Origin: Lasiosphaeria ovina
Taxonomy: Eukaryota; Ascomycota; Sordariomycetes; Sordariales; Lasiosphaeriaceae
DNA: 64,000 nt
NCBI GenBank assembly: GCA_033439765.1
Contig: JAULSN010000003.1
Location: forward strand, 2,976,001-3,040,000
Reading direction: 5' to 3'
This document shows, piece after piece, positions 46,168-57,430 of this stretch (positions are counted from its first letter, which is position 1; every line of letters begins with the position of its first letter). Made by a program: the position numbers and the translations under genes. The notes under the pieces were generated by a model, which saw only the letters and a list, made by a program, of their open reading frames with translations, was not told the DNA's origin and searched no databases.

Positions 46168-46690
46168 GGGGACGGCTGCTCGAGTCTCGGTGCCGCGGGT
46201 GCAATCTTCGTGGTTGCAACTTGTTCTATGTCAGGCATGGAAATACCCCTATAAGCCCTGGACAAGTGATACAAAGCCGTATGAAGAAGCGAAGCGCTGC
46301 CTTTCGAGGAGAGATATAGGCCTCCAAGCTCTACAAGAAGGGTTTGAATGGATACTACCTCCCTCTGCGACCAATCTTTAGGGCGAGGGGTGAGCTATCA
46401 GGACCTTTTAGATCTTAGGAAATCTCTCGCTGACTTTGAGCGGGACAGCTGCGATCTCAGTGCCGTGGGTGCCATTCCCTGCACTTGACAGGTACTAAAA
46501 TACCCCTACAGCCCTGGACAACCGATAGAAGGCTGTGGGAAGAAGCGGAGCTCTGTCTTTCTAGGAAAGGGATGGGCCTGTAAGATTCAAAAAGAGGGAT
46601 TCCGATAGACAATGTCTCCCTCGCGACAAATCTTCAGGGCGCGCGGCAAGGCGCTGAGGCATTTCAAATCTTGGAAAATCACCGGCTGAC
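46168..46690. repeat. Diverged direct duplication, two units of about 250-267 bp
   Basis: Unit 1 (46168-46434) and unit 2 (46442-46690) are parallel along their length: both open GGGAC-GCTGC, share TCTCAGTGCCG/TCTCGGTGCCG, AAATACCCCTA, AGCCCTGGACAA, a GAAGAAGCG phrase, CTCCCTC..GACAAATCTT-like sequence followed by AGGGCG, and both end CTGAC. Similarity is roughly 65-70% by eye with small gaps. No frame is conserved between the units, so this is non-coding. Confidence 0.75.
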
Positions 46691-47016
46691 AAACACTTAG
46701 GCATTGGACTACACTCTACCAAGCACTATCAGGCTTGCCAGAGGGAACATGAGGAGCACTTAGAAATGAAATGGTATTAACGATTGTAGGTATCTATTAT
46801 TCAAGACGTCTAGTTGTATATTAACCGCAGCCGCTTCAAACTCCGCTCGACAAAAAGAACACAAAACCTCGCCGCCGCCTCTGTACAAAACTCGCTGGCG
46901 CAAAGCACGCTCGCAGAACCTTTCGCTCGTCTGCAGGGTATTCCCTCCCGCTCTTAACTCCAACGCTTTTCTATTAACACTTGTATCTAAACAGCAGCCC
47001 GTGGGGGACCGGTCGA
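46691..47016. other. 3' flank of the MFS transporter gene
   Basis: Nothing recognisable. It probably holds the 3' untranslated region of the transporter. Confidence 0.45.
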
Positions 47017-48795
47017 TCAGGCCTGGACGATGTCGCCAAACAGCTTTTCGCGCTTCATGAGCACGGACGAGACGACCATGACGGCGCCGGCGACGATGAC
47101 GAGGATGAAGGACTTCTGCATGGCCTTGACGATGGCGTCGATGGCGGCGGCGCGCAGGGCGCCGCTGAGCTCGCCGAACAGCGCGCTCTGGGCGCCGGCG
47201 ATGGCCTCGGTGATCTCCTGCGGGGCGAAGCCGTTGCCGGCGAGCGCGGCCGTCAGGTTCGAGACGGCGGCGCTCTGGAAGACCTGGCCGGCGATCACCA
47301 GGCACAGCACGGTGCTGCCCAGCTGGCTCATGTTCTGGAAGGTGATGGCGTTGCCAATGTCCTCGGGCTTGACGGTCAGCGTGGCCACGGCGTAGCCGAG
47401 CTGGATGGTCAGGCCCGTGCCGACGGCGATGATGATCTGGAAGCCGTAGATCTTGCCGATGCTGGTGGCCGAGTCGAGGAACGACATGAGCAGCGCCCCG
47501 CCCAGCGTGATCAGCACGCCGCCCACCAGGTAGATGGGCATGTAGTAGCGGACCTTGGACAGCAGGTAGCCGGCGGCCACGTTGGTGAAGACGGTGATGA
47601 TGATGAAGGGCAGCAGGCGCACGGCGGCCTGGATCGCGCTGTCCGAGTGCACGAACTGGAAGTAGATGGGGATGTAGTAGACGACGATGAACAGCGACGA
47701 CGAGCTGGCGGCCGTCGCCGCGAAGAGCAGCACCTGCGTGCGGCTGAGGATCAGATGGCCCGGGAACGCGCGGGTCGCGGCCGTCGTCAGAACGGTGAAG
47801 TACTGCTGGGCGATGAGAGCCAGGAGCAAGACGCCGAACACGACAATAACCGCGATGGTCCGCCCGTCATTCCACGCCCACTCGGCGCCCGCCATGAGGA
47901 ACGCGACCGCGAACAGCACCCACGTCACGGCGATGAGGACGAGGCCGATAAAGTCGAAGTGCTCGACGCGCTCGCGGACCGTCTTGCCGGGGTTGGGGTG
48001 GATGGACGGGATCAGGAAGAGGAAGATGGGCACCACGACGGCGCCAATGACGATGTTGATGTAAAAGGCCCAGCGCCAGGTGGCGCTCGACGAGGCAAAG
48101 GCGCCGCCAATGACGGGACCAAGAACCGCGCCGACGCCCCAGAAGAAGCCGATACCACTAATAAACAGGCCGCGCTCCTCGGGCGCCGTCAGCGCCGTGA
48201 CGTAGTTGAGGCCGCCGAGGTAGATGCCTGCGCCGCCCGCTCCAGCGAGCACGCGACCCACAATCAGGGCGTTCATGTTGGGCGCGGCGCCGCACAGCAC
48301 GGAGCCGACCTCAAAGAGCACGAGTCCGCCGAGGAAGGTCCACTTCATGTTGAAGTGGCCGTAGAGGGTGCCGACGAGGGCGATGACGGCGACGGAGCCC
48401 AGCGGGAAGCCGGACCCGATCCACGGCAGCTGCTCGACGTGGCCGAACGCCTCGATGACGGGCCCCTGCACGTCGGCCGCGATGGTCGTGTCGAGCCCGT
48501 ACAGGAACGCGATGACGTAAATGGCGAACAGGATCAGCACCCACTTGACGCCGCGGACTGTCCTGCCCTCGGCGCCTGTTGCTGCAGCTTCGCCGTCCCG
48601 CCCGGCTGTGAACGACGACCGCGCCGTGTCGGTCTGGCCCGACTTCTCGATATCCGAGTCCATGTTCTTCTCTATTGTCGGCGCCGCGCTGATGGCGGGT
48701 GTGGGTGCCGTGCTCATGTCTGCTGGTGTCGGGGCCTCAAGCAGTGTCCCGCTCCGCTCGGCGGGATTCTGTGCGGTTACTTCGAGTGAAGCCAT
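47017..48795 (-). CDS. MFS drug/metabolite exporter, 14-TM (DHA2) type
   Basis: Proton-driven efflux carrier of the plasma membrane, 592 residues, intronless. The ATG at 48795 (MASLEVTAQNP) is chosen because the frame upstream to 49020 is not protein-like. About 85 polar residues precede the first span (VLILFAIYVIAFLYGLDTTI, with the D-T-T motif of DHA2 members). Motif C of antiporters is present (GAVLGPVIGG), as is the motif A-like loop region after the second span (GTLYGHFNMKWTFLGGLVLF). I count about 14 hydrophobic segments to the end (SFILVIVAGAVMVVSSVLM). Relatives include exporters of mycotoxins, siderophores and fungicides; the substrate cannot be read. No biosynthetic core gene is near. 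Next gene upstream on the same strand is the flavin oxidoreductase, 2.8 kb away. Confidence 0.93.
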   Translation of the reverse strand: MASLEVTAQNPAERSGTLLEAPTPADMSTAPTPAISAAPTIEKNMDSDIEKSGQTDTARSSFTAGRDGEAAATGAEGRTVRGVKWVLILFAIYVIAFLYGLDTTIAADVQGPVIEAFGHVEQLPWIGSGFPLGSVAVIALVGTLYGHFNMKWTFLGGLVLFEVGSVLCGAAPNMNALIVGRVLAGAGGAGIYLGGLNYVTALTAPEERGLFISGIGFFWGVGAVLGPVIGGAFASSSATWRWAFYINIVIGAVVVPIFLFLIPSIHPNPGKTVRERVEHFDFIGLVLIAVTWVLFAVAFLMAGAEWAWNDGRTIAVIVVFGVLLLALIAQQYFTVLTTAATRAFPGHLILSRTQVLLFAATAASSSSLFIVVYYIPIYFQFVHSDSAIQAAVRLLPFIIITVFTNVAAGYLLSKVRYYMPIYLVGGVLITLGGALLMSFLDSATSIGKIYGFQIIIAVGTGLTIQLGYAVATLTVKPEDIGNAITFQNMSQLGSTVLCLVIAGQVFQSAAVSNLTAALAGNGFAPQEITEAIAGAQSALFGELSGALRAAAIDAIVKAMQKSFILVIVAGAVMVVSSVLMKREKLFGDIVQA

Positions 48796-51558
48796 GGAGA
48801 CTTTGTTGGTGTGAGACTTTGTTGGTGTTATTGTTGTTGTTAGGTGTTCTTTGTTGTTCTGCAAGGCGGCTTCTTGTCCGGTTGTCAGGCTTGAACGGGG
48901 CCGTCGGGGAGCAGACTGTTGATTAGAGCTGGTCTTGTTGATATTGACGTGGGCGATGACTCGGAGGCTGAGGCTGAGGCTGTATGAGTGCGGGCTCAAG
49001 GCACGCGATAGACAAGACACAACTTGTCGTCCGTGTCTGACTCTGTCGGATGGTCTGAGAGTGAGGCTTGATTGTCCATGTCTGAAACTCGGGGGTTAGC
49101 CGGCTTATTTGTATGTACTGGGTCTATTGTCTGGAGGAGCGCAAAAGGACAATGCGTAGTTGTGTTGTCGTAGGGCGCAAAGTGATGTGCAGCGGTCTTG
49201 ATAATCAACCCGGTGACAAATCAGCGGAGAAGGAGGTTTCTGTGGCTTTGACGTGCCGCTGGTTGGCAGTGGTGTCCCCACTATTCCTCTCCTGCAGACG
49301 GCTGGATACGCCAGCCGTGGGTGGTTCCAATCTGATCTGACAAATGCTGGCCAGTCTCGTTTGGGGCAGCAGATTACGTTAGCGCTGAGCTCTGCCGACA
49401 GACGTCGGCTCCCGCTTGCGGACAGGGGCTGCTGCATGGCTTCGCACAAATTTTCACAGGCACCCAGTGCTTGGAAATAGCTCTGAGAAATCGCCAGGCA
49501 GGCGCTGAAAAGCGCCATTTTGGGATTACTGAACATTGCCGGCCAGCCAAGAATTGCTAAATAATCAGAATGATGCAATTTAGATGGAGGAAGTTCGAAC
49601 GTGCAAGAAGAGCTTCGACGCATTTCGCATTTCGCATCCCTGTTCTCTTGCATTCAACAAAATTCGTTTGACCAGCGTCCTCTGAGCTCATTGTGACAAT
49701 CTTTTGGCAGCGGATTTCTGCCCCGTTCACGGTGCGTATGCTGAGGCATTGTGTTGGGCGCTGGCGCTGACATCCGCTATCGGGAATACCGTTTCGGACC
49801 TAGTGTTGGCTGACTATCCCCGAAGAAAATCGGCGTTTATCGGGCTTAGAATGGCAACAGCCTCACGGGCCGACGAGCTTCGCTAGGACATAAAACCCCC
49901 GATGCCCCTCGGCCCAGCCCTTTTGCCTGGATTGGCCGTGCCAATCCTCTATCTCCAGCATGGCCCTCGGACTTATTCCGCTGTGACTCAGTACGACCAA
50001 ACCAGCCGAATCCTACCGGACACTGACCATCACTGCCCTGCTCCGTGTCTCGTCTCGTCTTTCTGAGTCTGGCACGCCGCACAAGTGCCGTACAGCATGC
50101 TGTATCTTATCTTATCCCACTTGGACCCCTGGATAATCCGGCTGTGGGGATCGATTTAATATCAACTGAGCTCAGCTTAAATCCCATTTATGAGGAATTT
50201 TGGGCACCTTCTTTCGTTTTTACGGGGACTTGTGCGTGGCCCCCATGTCGAGTTTATCTCATTCGGGTCGTCCCAATTCCGCAAGCCATGCTCCACTGAT
50301 GAGAAACGGTGTCAATAAAGTTCACGAAAGCTTAAATTCCCCCCCCCCCCCCCCCCCCCCCCCCAAGGCAAGGAAAGACAGTCACAGCTCCATGCAATGC
50401 AAGAACGGGTTTTCTCGGACCTTAAACTCCGGTCCAAATCTTTGTCACGGCGGCCTGTGCAGATCTCACAGACTCGCAGTCTTTGCAGTGCTCTTCCAGG
50501 TAGGGCAGGGCCACAAATCAGTAATCGCTCTGCTGATGGGCAACGAATAGGAGATAAACAGCAACAACAACTCTCCATTCCACAACCTTAGCGTCTGTCA
50601 TTGTTTCTAGGACCCTAAATTGGAAGGTGAACAGAGACTAGACCCCGGAATGCTCGGCAAGAGGTGTTGACTGTGTGACGGTGACGGACCCAGTGCTCTG
50701 GCTCCGCGTCTCAGCTGAGGTGAGCGAGTGCAGGGAGCAAGAGGGCCTGGGAACGCACACATGTCATCTTTTAGTAGCGCAGGGGGGTGCAGTAGGTTTT
50801 GCGCTTGCCATGTCGCTAAAAAAGGCTTGTTGCGGAGAATCTTTGCCCAAGCGAGGCGGGTAAGCACCGAGTCCCACGCAGTCTTACGTCACCCCGTCAC
50901 GCCCTTTAGTTTACCACTTGACATGGATGACCACCAGCCGTGGCACAGACCGAATTAACCCAAACAGGTGTGCCTCTGTGTGAGCGTAATCGTATAATTA
51001 CCATGGGCTTTATCTCGGCCCGAGTTGGTGAACAAATCGGACTGGGATCCAGGAGTCTTGGCCGCAGCGTCCTCATTTTCATGACTACACCTGGAATGAT
51101 TTTCGTCAAGTCTTGAACGACTTATTTACGACAAAGGTGGCAGACCTACCTATTAATCTTCGCGCTGTCAGTTTCAGAAATGACGACCTATTCCAAACCG
51201 TTGTTGCAGTTCTGCAAATAATTACTCCTGAAACGGCCATCCCACGCCTGTTTAATTTACTAGAACTCCCATCTAGCCATATTATTATCTCATCTACGGA
51301 GAGATAGGAGGTGGGTATGTTTTGGTCTTGGGTTTGACGTCGAAATAAGCCCGTTTTTTCTCATTTCTAATACTAGTTCTATACCTTAATCACTTAGACT
51401 AGCTACGAATAAATACATTATCAGCCATGAAAGTTCCACTGTCAGGGTGTCATGTTCTTATGGGGTGCTCGGTCTCGATGCTAGTCTGGAAGAAAGCTGT
51501 CAACCACAATGCCAGCCTATCCCGTTTAATCCTGTTTGACCAAATAGTGATGTCTCGA
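48796..51558. other. Long intergenic region
   Basis: No convincing gene in 2.8 kb. The left part should be the promoter and leader of the MFS gene. A run of 26 C residues is listed separately. Frames at 49105-49653 and 50200-50590 lack coding character. The part at about 51110-51420 is AT-rich. Confidence 0.45.
50339..50364. repeat. Poly-C tract, 26 bp
   Basis: Uninterrupted run of C. Its exact length is unreliable, as such tracts are prone to slippage and read errors. Confidence 0.9.
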
Positions 51559-52926
51559 CTAGAGTGCCACGGCAGCAGACTCGTGGAGCTGGCTCTTCGC
51601 AGTCGCATGCCCCTTGAGCCGCTCTAGCAAGTGGTCCAGCAAGTCTCGTCGCGAACCACCACTCGCCCGCGCCTCGACACTCTCGTTGAAAACAGCAATA
51701 TCACCCTCGTCCGACGGGTCCAGCGTCCTCAGCCCAGACCCGACCAGCCTCATCTGGGCCGCCGCGAGCGTAGCCGTTACCCCAAAATCATTATCATCCA
51801 ACCCCAGCGGGCGGACACAGGCATCAACACGACCGCTCAATATATCCCCCGGCAGCCCCGGCTCAGAGCACGCCGGCCTGCCCAGCCCAACGGCGTCCAC
51901 GGCGCGCAGCGCATCAGCCATGGCGGCGGCCGAGCGCAGGCCGCCGGTCACGACGGCGCGCGTGCGCGCCAGCCGCGGCGCGATGGCCTCGGCGAAGTCG
52001 AGGAAGAAGGCCTCGCGCGCGCGCGTGCTGGGCCGCCGGTGCCTCAGCCCCATGTCCTCGTAGGTCCCGCCGCTGAGCTCGACAAAGTCGAACGCGTGCG
52101 CCTCGAGCAGCGCGCACAGGTCCGCCGCCTCGGCCGGCGCCAGCCCGCCCGCCTGCCACTCGACGCTGTTGATCTTGATGCCCAGCACGAAGCCCGGGCG
52201 CGTCGCCGCGCGGATCCCCGCCGCGATGTCCGTCACGAGCCGCGCGCGGTCCGCCAGCGAGCCGCAGCCGTACGCGTCGCTGCGCCGGTTCGTGGTGGCC
52301 GACAGGAACTGCGCCAGCAGGTACCCGTGCGCCGCGTGCAGCTGCACGCCGTCGAAGCCGGCGCCCTCGAGGAACACGGCCGCGTGCACGAAGGCGGCCG
52401 TGATGGCGCGCAGCTCGGCGGGCGACGCGGGGTGCGGCTTGGCGAAGCCCGCGCCGAACATTGTCGTCGTCAGCTGCACGTCGGACGCCGACACGGGGTC
52501 CGGCTGGATGCTGGCCAGGCACTGGCGGCCGGGGTGGTTGAGCTGGCCGATGCACAGCGCGCCGTTTTTCTCTCTGGTGGCGGCCGCGAGCCGCTGGAAG
52601 CCGTCGAACCGCGGGCCAGCGGCGAGCGCCGCGTCGACGGGCACAATCATGTTGCCCGCGGCCTCGATGTGGTCGTGGTCGATGAGGATGTTGCCCGTGA
52701 TGACCGTCCCGAAGCCGCCCGCGCCCCAGGCCCCGTACAGAGCGACCAGCTCGTCGCCGGGGATGCCGCGCGCCGACTTGTCCGAGGCAGACCAGCTCGC
52801 CATGCGCTCTGTCATGGCCGACTTGACGAAGCGGTTCGGCGCCGCGCGCTGCGAGAAGGAGAAGGGGAGGGGCGCGCCGAGCGCTGACCGGTCAAAGTCG
52901 CTGCGGCAGGGGTACCGGGTCGCCAT
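51559..52926 (-). CDS. NADH:flavin oxidoreductase, Old Yellow Enzyme family
   Basis: FMN-dependent enzyme that reduces activated C=C bonds with NAD(P)H, cytosolic. 455 residues, intronless. The ATG at 52926 (MATRYPCRSDFD) is preferred because the 37 codons upstream are basic and non-conserved in look. TIM-barrel landmarks: GTVITGNILIDHDHIEAAGN, LCIGQLNHPGRQ, FDGVQLHAAHGYLLAQFLS followed by N-RRSDAYG (the substrate/FMN-binding His region, about residue 200), VLGIKINSVEW, FVELSGGTYE, RAVVTGGLRS and AVGLGRPACSEPGL (phosphate binding). It matches the fungal 2,4-dienoyl-CoA reductase-like/yellow-enzyme branch rather than classical yeast OYE2. Physiological substrate unknown. Very GC-rich codons, which also produce a long antisense frame that is not a gene. 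Confidence 0.93.
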   Translation of the reverse strand: MATRYPCRSDFDRSALGAPLPFSFSQRAAPNRFVKSAMTERMASWSASDKSARGIPGDELVALYGAWGAGGFGTVITGNILIDHDHIEAAGNMIVPVDAALAAGPRFDGFQRLAAATREKNGALCIGQLNHPGRQCLASIQPDPVSASDVQLTTTMFGAGFAKPHPASPAELRAITAAFVHAAVFLEGAGFDGVQLHAAHGYLLAQFLSATTNRRSDAYGCGSLADRARLVTDIAAGIRAATRPGFVLGIKINSVEWQAGGLAPAEAADLCALLEAHAFDFVELSGGTYEDMGLRHRRPSTRAREAFFLDFAEAIAPRLARTRAVVTGGLRSAAAMADALRAVDAVGLGRPACSEPGLPGDILSGRVDACVRPLGLDDNDFGVTATLAAAQMRLVGSGLRTLDPSDEGDIAVFNESVEARASGGSRRDLLDHLLERLKGHATAKSQLHESAAVAL

Positions 52927-53743
52927 GGTGCGTGTGTGCTGTCGTCGGCGCAGAGGATTCTTGCCGCGCGGGCTGTGTGGTTTAGCTGGTTTGACGGAGT
53001 AGCTCGGTTTAGTTGCTCCAGGACGCATTTCCGGCAAACAGGCCAGCCGTGCCCAAATACTTGCTGCCCGTCCCCACGTCCATGGCTAAATTCCACGAGG
53101 GGCGGCCCGCTGCCTTTCCACCGGCGATGCCACGGGCTGTTCTTGCTGCACCTCCAACTGCCGGCCTTCACATATTGGCCAGCCGACCAGCTCCCCCCGC
53201 CTCCGGACTCGCACTTGGAGCTCCATCGGACTTTGCCAGTTGTGTAACGAAGTACATGAGCACATATCTTTGGCCTTCCCTAAAGATAATTAAGAGGAGC
53301 GATGTGCATTCAAGCAACACGTTGAATATCGACTAGAAAATCCAAGAACTAAGTATGGTAAGCAGGTAGTCAGTCGTGCAGTGGTAACAGAGCGTATATT
53401 TTGAAACTTGGATGGCAATGAAATCCTCTAGTGATGGCGAGCGGCACACGATACCCTATCTTTCCTCCACCGTCGCACTGTAACAGAAAATTCAGAGAAT
53501 GAATGAAAGAGCGAAGCATTCCTCTCCCCTTTTGGAGATTGACCGCTGGCCAGCAAAACGCGCAACCTTTTCCTTCCCTAGCAGTTGATGAAATGTCCCA
53601 GACACGCAGAAATAGTCAGACAGACGAAAGCCCGAAAAGACCCCGAGATAAGACAGACATATGCAGCAAACAAGGAAAGAGGAAAACCCCAGAGAGAGAG
53701 ACAGAGAAACTGGAAATGGTAGAGAGTCAAGACCTGTTCCCGC
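52927..53743. other. Intergenic region
   Basis: No gene is recognisable. It lies between the flavin oxidoreductase start and the protease stop and should hold the promoter of the first and the 3' end of the second. A GA-rich patch spans about 53640-53720. Confidence 0.45.
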
Positions 53744-55125
53744 TCAGAGGCCGTTGGCATTGTACGCAAGTCTGTTGGGCGAGCCCTTGACGTCGGAGAC
53801 GTAGTTGACCGAGGCGGCGCTGAGGATGCGGTTGGTGACGGCCGTGGAGCCGCTCAGGCCCTCCTTGGCGATGAAATAGGCGGCCAGGCCGGCGACGTGG
53901 GGAGCAGCTGTGTGTGCACACATCATTCGTCAGTAAGTTCCTCCATGCTACTAGAAAGAAGAGAAGATTAAGGTTAGGATTTGCTTACCCATGCTAGTGC
54001 CGCTGAGGTAGGCAGTGGCGCTATTGCTGCCAATGTAGGCGCTGAGGATGCTGACGCCGGGGGCGAAGAGGTCGACGCGGGCGCCAAAGTTGGAGAACCA
54101 AGCACGGTAGTCGGTGCCCTCGACGGCGGCCACGGTGATGGCGCTGGGGGCCGAGGCGGGCGAGATGCCGCTAGCGTCGCCGTTGTTGTTGCCAGCAGCG
54201 ACGACGACAGTCAGGCCGGCGTTGGTGGCGGCCGCGACGGCGGCGTTGAGCGCGCTCGAGGTGCCGCCGCCCAGCGACATGTTGATGACGGCCTTCTTGG
54301 CCACGCCGCGGTTCTTGGCGTCCTTGACCGCCCAGTTGATGCCGGCGATGACGCCCGAGATGGAGCCGACGCCGTTCTTGTCGAGGACCTTGACGGCGAC
54401 GATGGTGGCGCGCTTGGCGACGCCGTAGGTCGTGCCGGCGATGGTGGCGGCGACGTGCGTGCCGTGGCCGTACTCGTCCGTGTTCAGCCCGCCGACAAAG
54501 TTGGCGCCCCAGACGGCGCGGCCGCCAAAGTCGGCGTGCGTCGTCTTGACGCCCGTGTCGATGACGTAGACGCGCACACCGAGTCCGGCGGTCGTGTCGT
54601 AGGTGTAGCCGCTGTTTCCGCGGCCGCGGTGCGAGATGCGGCCAAGGCCCCACTGGGCGTTGGCCTGCGTCACGAGGGCGCGCTTCTCGGGGCTCAGGGG
54701 CTCGGCCGCCACGGCCGTGTGATTGACAACGGCGTCCTTCTCGACGTACTCGACCTGGGATTTTGTAAGCGTTGTGTTCAGGGTCCTGGAAGATGCAGTG
54801 GCTTTGATAGAGAAATGCTCACCAAGGGAGACGAAGTCAGGTCCTTGAGCTCCGAGGACGGGATCTCGGCCACGTAGCCCGAGAGGCCGTCAATGTCGAT
54901 GTTCTCGACGACACCGCCCTTCTTGGACTTCTTGGCCTTGGCAGTGACGTCCTGCTCGTGCTTCTTCTTCTTGGTCGGGTCGGCGTTGTCCTTGTACTTG
55001 ACGATGTACTTGTCCGGGATCACGACTTCAGCCGAGATGCCCTCGTTCTTCACGGGGGCGTCGGCAACCGCCAGGGGAATGGCGAGAAGGGTGGCAACGG
55101 CCGCGAACACGGCCGAGAACTTCAT
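53744..55125 (-). CDS. Secreted subtilisin-like serine protease (S8, proteinase K type), 3 exons
   Basis: Extracellular endopeptidase of 410 residues made as a pre-pro-enzyme. Exons 54823-55125, 53989-54754 and 53744-53907; introns start GTGAGC and GTAAGC. Signal peptide about residues 1-20 ([20 protein letters not shown]), then an inhibitor I9 propeptide ([28 protein letters not shown]). The mature domain begins near [14 protein letters not shown]. The catalytic triad is complete: Asp in [19 protein letters not shown], His in GHGTHVAA, Ser in GTSM-AAPHVAG, the last two blocks joined across intron 2. The oxyanion Asn is in [12 protein letters not shown]. Length and order match fungal alkaline proteases (Alp1/proteinase K). 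A TATA box is 125 bp upstream of the ATG. Confidence 0.95.
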
Positions 55126-55248
55126 GGTGTCCTGTTGGGGTCAAAGTGTACTGAAGAGAGGATTTGGTTAATCGATGTCCAGAAGAGTGAAGAAGCCGAG
55201 GATGCTGAGCAGGATGATGAGGGAAAGATGACGTCCGGAACCTCGCCT

Positions 55249-55257
55249 TATATACCA
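55249..55257 (-). promoter_or_regulatory. TATA box of the subtilisin gene
   Basis: TATATAAGG on the minus strand, about 125 bp before the ATG at 55125. Called from motif and position. Confidence 0.55.
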
Positions 55258-57329
55258 TTTTGCGACCTAATTCTCCCCATCTTTGCTCCCTCCTTCTCCT
55301 CAAGCAAACCATCTCCGATATTGAAGTGTTGTCGGCTGTTGGCTCCGCATCGAGCTTCTCAGTGTTGGCAGTTTGGTGTTTGGAAGCTAAGATGTCAGCC
55401 TTTCCTTGGCAACTGTGCTTGTGTCGGCTCTCAGCCCTGAAGCCCCTGAGCACAATAGGCTTGAGGCGATTGGGCACCCGAAAACCGAGCCCAAATGCCA
55501 AGATTCCAGGCGCCGTATAGGCTTGGCTGCAGTAGTTTGACCGCAATGCACAGCCAGAAAGCAGTCGACAGCCGACTTTCCAGTAAACTGCCAATGTTGA
55601 TTCTCCATCCCGTCGTCGGAGCTTGGCATGATTATTCCTCCCTGAAACAAAATGATGAGCCAGGTACCCGTTAGTTGACGAGACTGATATTTGTGAACAG
55701 CTTGGTTCGTGTCTCATATTCATCCCCCCAATTCCTGTGTCTCTGCAATCGTGTCTCGGGACCGGGACCGTAGTGAGAGGATGCCGTCGCGGGTGAAAGT
55801 AGCCCTCCTCAAATCTCGAAATCAATCGCCGATAATATCCGACATGGAGCCTCAACACTTTTCATGTGACCTGGAGGGATGCAACAGAGTCGGATCACAG
55901 CCGAGACCCCAAAATGCGGGGAGTGCTGCCGTGGCGTGCAGTGCGGCGAGATCGCCAGGAACCGTGCCCGGCCCTGGAGCGGCTGACGGATACCTCCGAG
56001 CTAAGCCTCCTGCCACCGTGTTAAAAATAAGCACGCCGCCAACCATATCGCCCAGAGCCGTGGCCGTGAACAGAACACGTGTTTTTGTCTCACCTGAGGC
56101 TTCGTATAGAGTGTGGTTTGAGCTGTTGAGTCGATGCGCCCACACTTGAGCCCCGAGCCAAGAGCCGGCCGCAGACCGAGAAGAAGCATCTTGGGGCGTC
56201 CACTGACGAGCCGGAAACCAAACAGAGCCAGCGTCCGTGGCGGTGGCAGCGTCCGCCGGGTCTCGAGAGGTCTAGAACGCGGCCCATTTGCCGCATGTTG
56301 CCCGGCTGCAGTTGTGTTTCAAGACGAACGCTAGAAGTTGTGGCCGCCTTCAGTGGTGCAGCCGTCGGGGATTGGCGAGACTGGCCATCGAGGAGGGCGG
56401 GAAAGGGCATGAGACTGTCGATACGAGGCTCTGCATGATCTCGAATCAAGAGTAGACATGTCAGCGGGTAGAACCGACCTAATGAGGGAAAGGTGCAAAG
56501 GCGCGACCGCCAAGTCTAGTCTAGACTAGACTAGAACAACTCGATCTGTGTTGGAGCTGGACGCGGGCGGCAGCCCTGCGACGCCGAGCGTACAGTACCG
56601 TATCCATTTCCTCGGAGGGAAGAGCTGAACAAATTAGTGCTGTGACCGTACACTACAGGCTGCAGCTAGGGACTGGCGGGGTGACATGCGGGGGCGGGGG
56701 ACAGCCGAACACGAGCTGCCGGCTATGGACGCGGGACGTCTGCCGAACAAAGGCCACCCGCATCCTCAGTGAGCACCAACGGCCTGGGACGAGCAAATTT
56801 AGAAGGGAAAAGAGGTTAGGAAGGAGCCCGAGGTGGCCGAAAGCAAACGAGATAAAAGCGAGCAGAAAGCAGCCTTTCCAAGGCACAACCAGACTTGGCA
56901 CGTTTCGGGCGCGGCGTGCAGTGTGCCTAGAAGACCAGCGAACGGGATCAGCCCTGAGCCGCACAAAACAGACCTGTCATTCTACGTCGCCGTTTGCTTC
57001 TTGCCATCTTGGCAACCGCTGTGCGGCTGTCGACAGCGACTGCTCGTGATCCCACAGTCCGCACAAAGGAAAGCAGCTCGAGAAACGAAGGGCGGGGAAC
57101 TCGGTCTTCTGTTTTGGGGCTTGCGGTCCAAATGGCCGGTACGTGGCTCCTCCCAGTTCGAGAACATCCTTTGGAGGACATGATCCAGCCGTATTCAAAC
57201 CTGCGCTTCAGTGACCGCAACTTGCAAGGATCACAGACATGACACGAAGAAGGCGAACAGGATAGTTAGATGACTTGATTTGAAATGACTTCTTCTCCAT
57301 ACCACGACCCGGAAGCCATGATTACAGTG
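55258..57329. other. Long intergenic region
   Basis: No convincing gene in 2 kb. Many overlapping frames on both strands (55260-55858, 56090-57220) lack domains and coding character. A CTAGTCTAGACTAGACTAGA-like short repeat is at about 56513-56534. Confidence 0.45.
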
Positions 57330-57430
57330 AAAAAAATTGAGTTTCTCTCTTTGTATAGCGTGTCATCCTTAGTGCAGGGGCCATGCTAATCTTCTCTGTA
57401 TTGTTTCAGTGTGACCATATGCCCGAAGGC
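57330..57430 (-). ncRNA. U6 spliceosomal snRNA
   Basis: About 100-nt RNA of the spliceosome catalytic core. On the minus strand the gene starts with the 5' stem-loop GCCTTCGGGC (57430-57421) and continues ATATGG, then the invariant ATACAGAGAAGATTAGCATG (containing the ACAGAGA box that pairs with the 5' splice site), GGCCCCTGC, AAGGATGACACGC, and ends in a run of seven T (57336-57330), the RNA polymerase III terminator. No intron interrupts it. A TATA-like TATAAAA lies about 50 bp upstream on the same strand (57478-57484). All diagnostic positions I can check match other fungal U6 genes, so it appears functional. Confidence 0.95.

Noticed and set aside
46981..48789. Long + strand frame of 602 codons opposite the MFS transporter
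   Set aside because: It is the antisense of a GC-rich gene; its content is Asp/Gly/Arg/His-rich without domains, while the minus strand encodes a clear transporter.
49105..49653. 182-codon minus-strand frame
   Set aside because: No ATG-supported start with coding character, no domain, and Ser/Pro/Arg composition typical of chance frames.
50339..50364. Poly-C run as a functional element
   Set aside because: A homopolymer of this kind is more likely a slippage product or assembly artefact; no flanking signal supports a role.
51631..52887. 418-codon + strand frame opposite the flavin oxidoreductase
   Set aside because: Arg/Ala/Gly-rich shadow of a GC-rich gene; the minus strand has all family motifs.
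53981..54877. 298-codon + strand frame opposite the subtilisin
   Set aside because: Asp/Gly/Val-rich antisense shadow of the protease exon.
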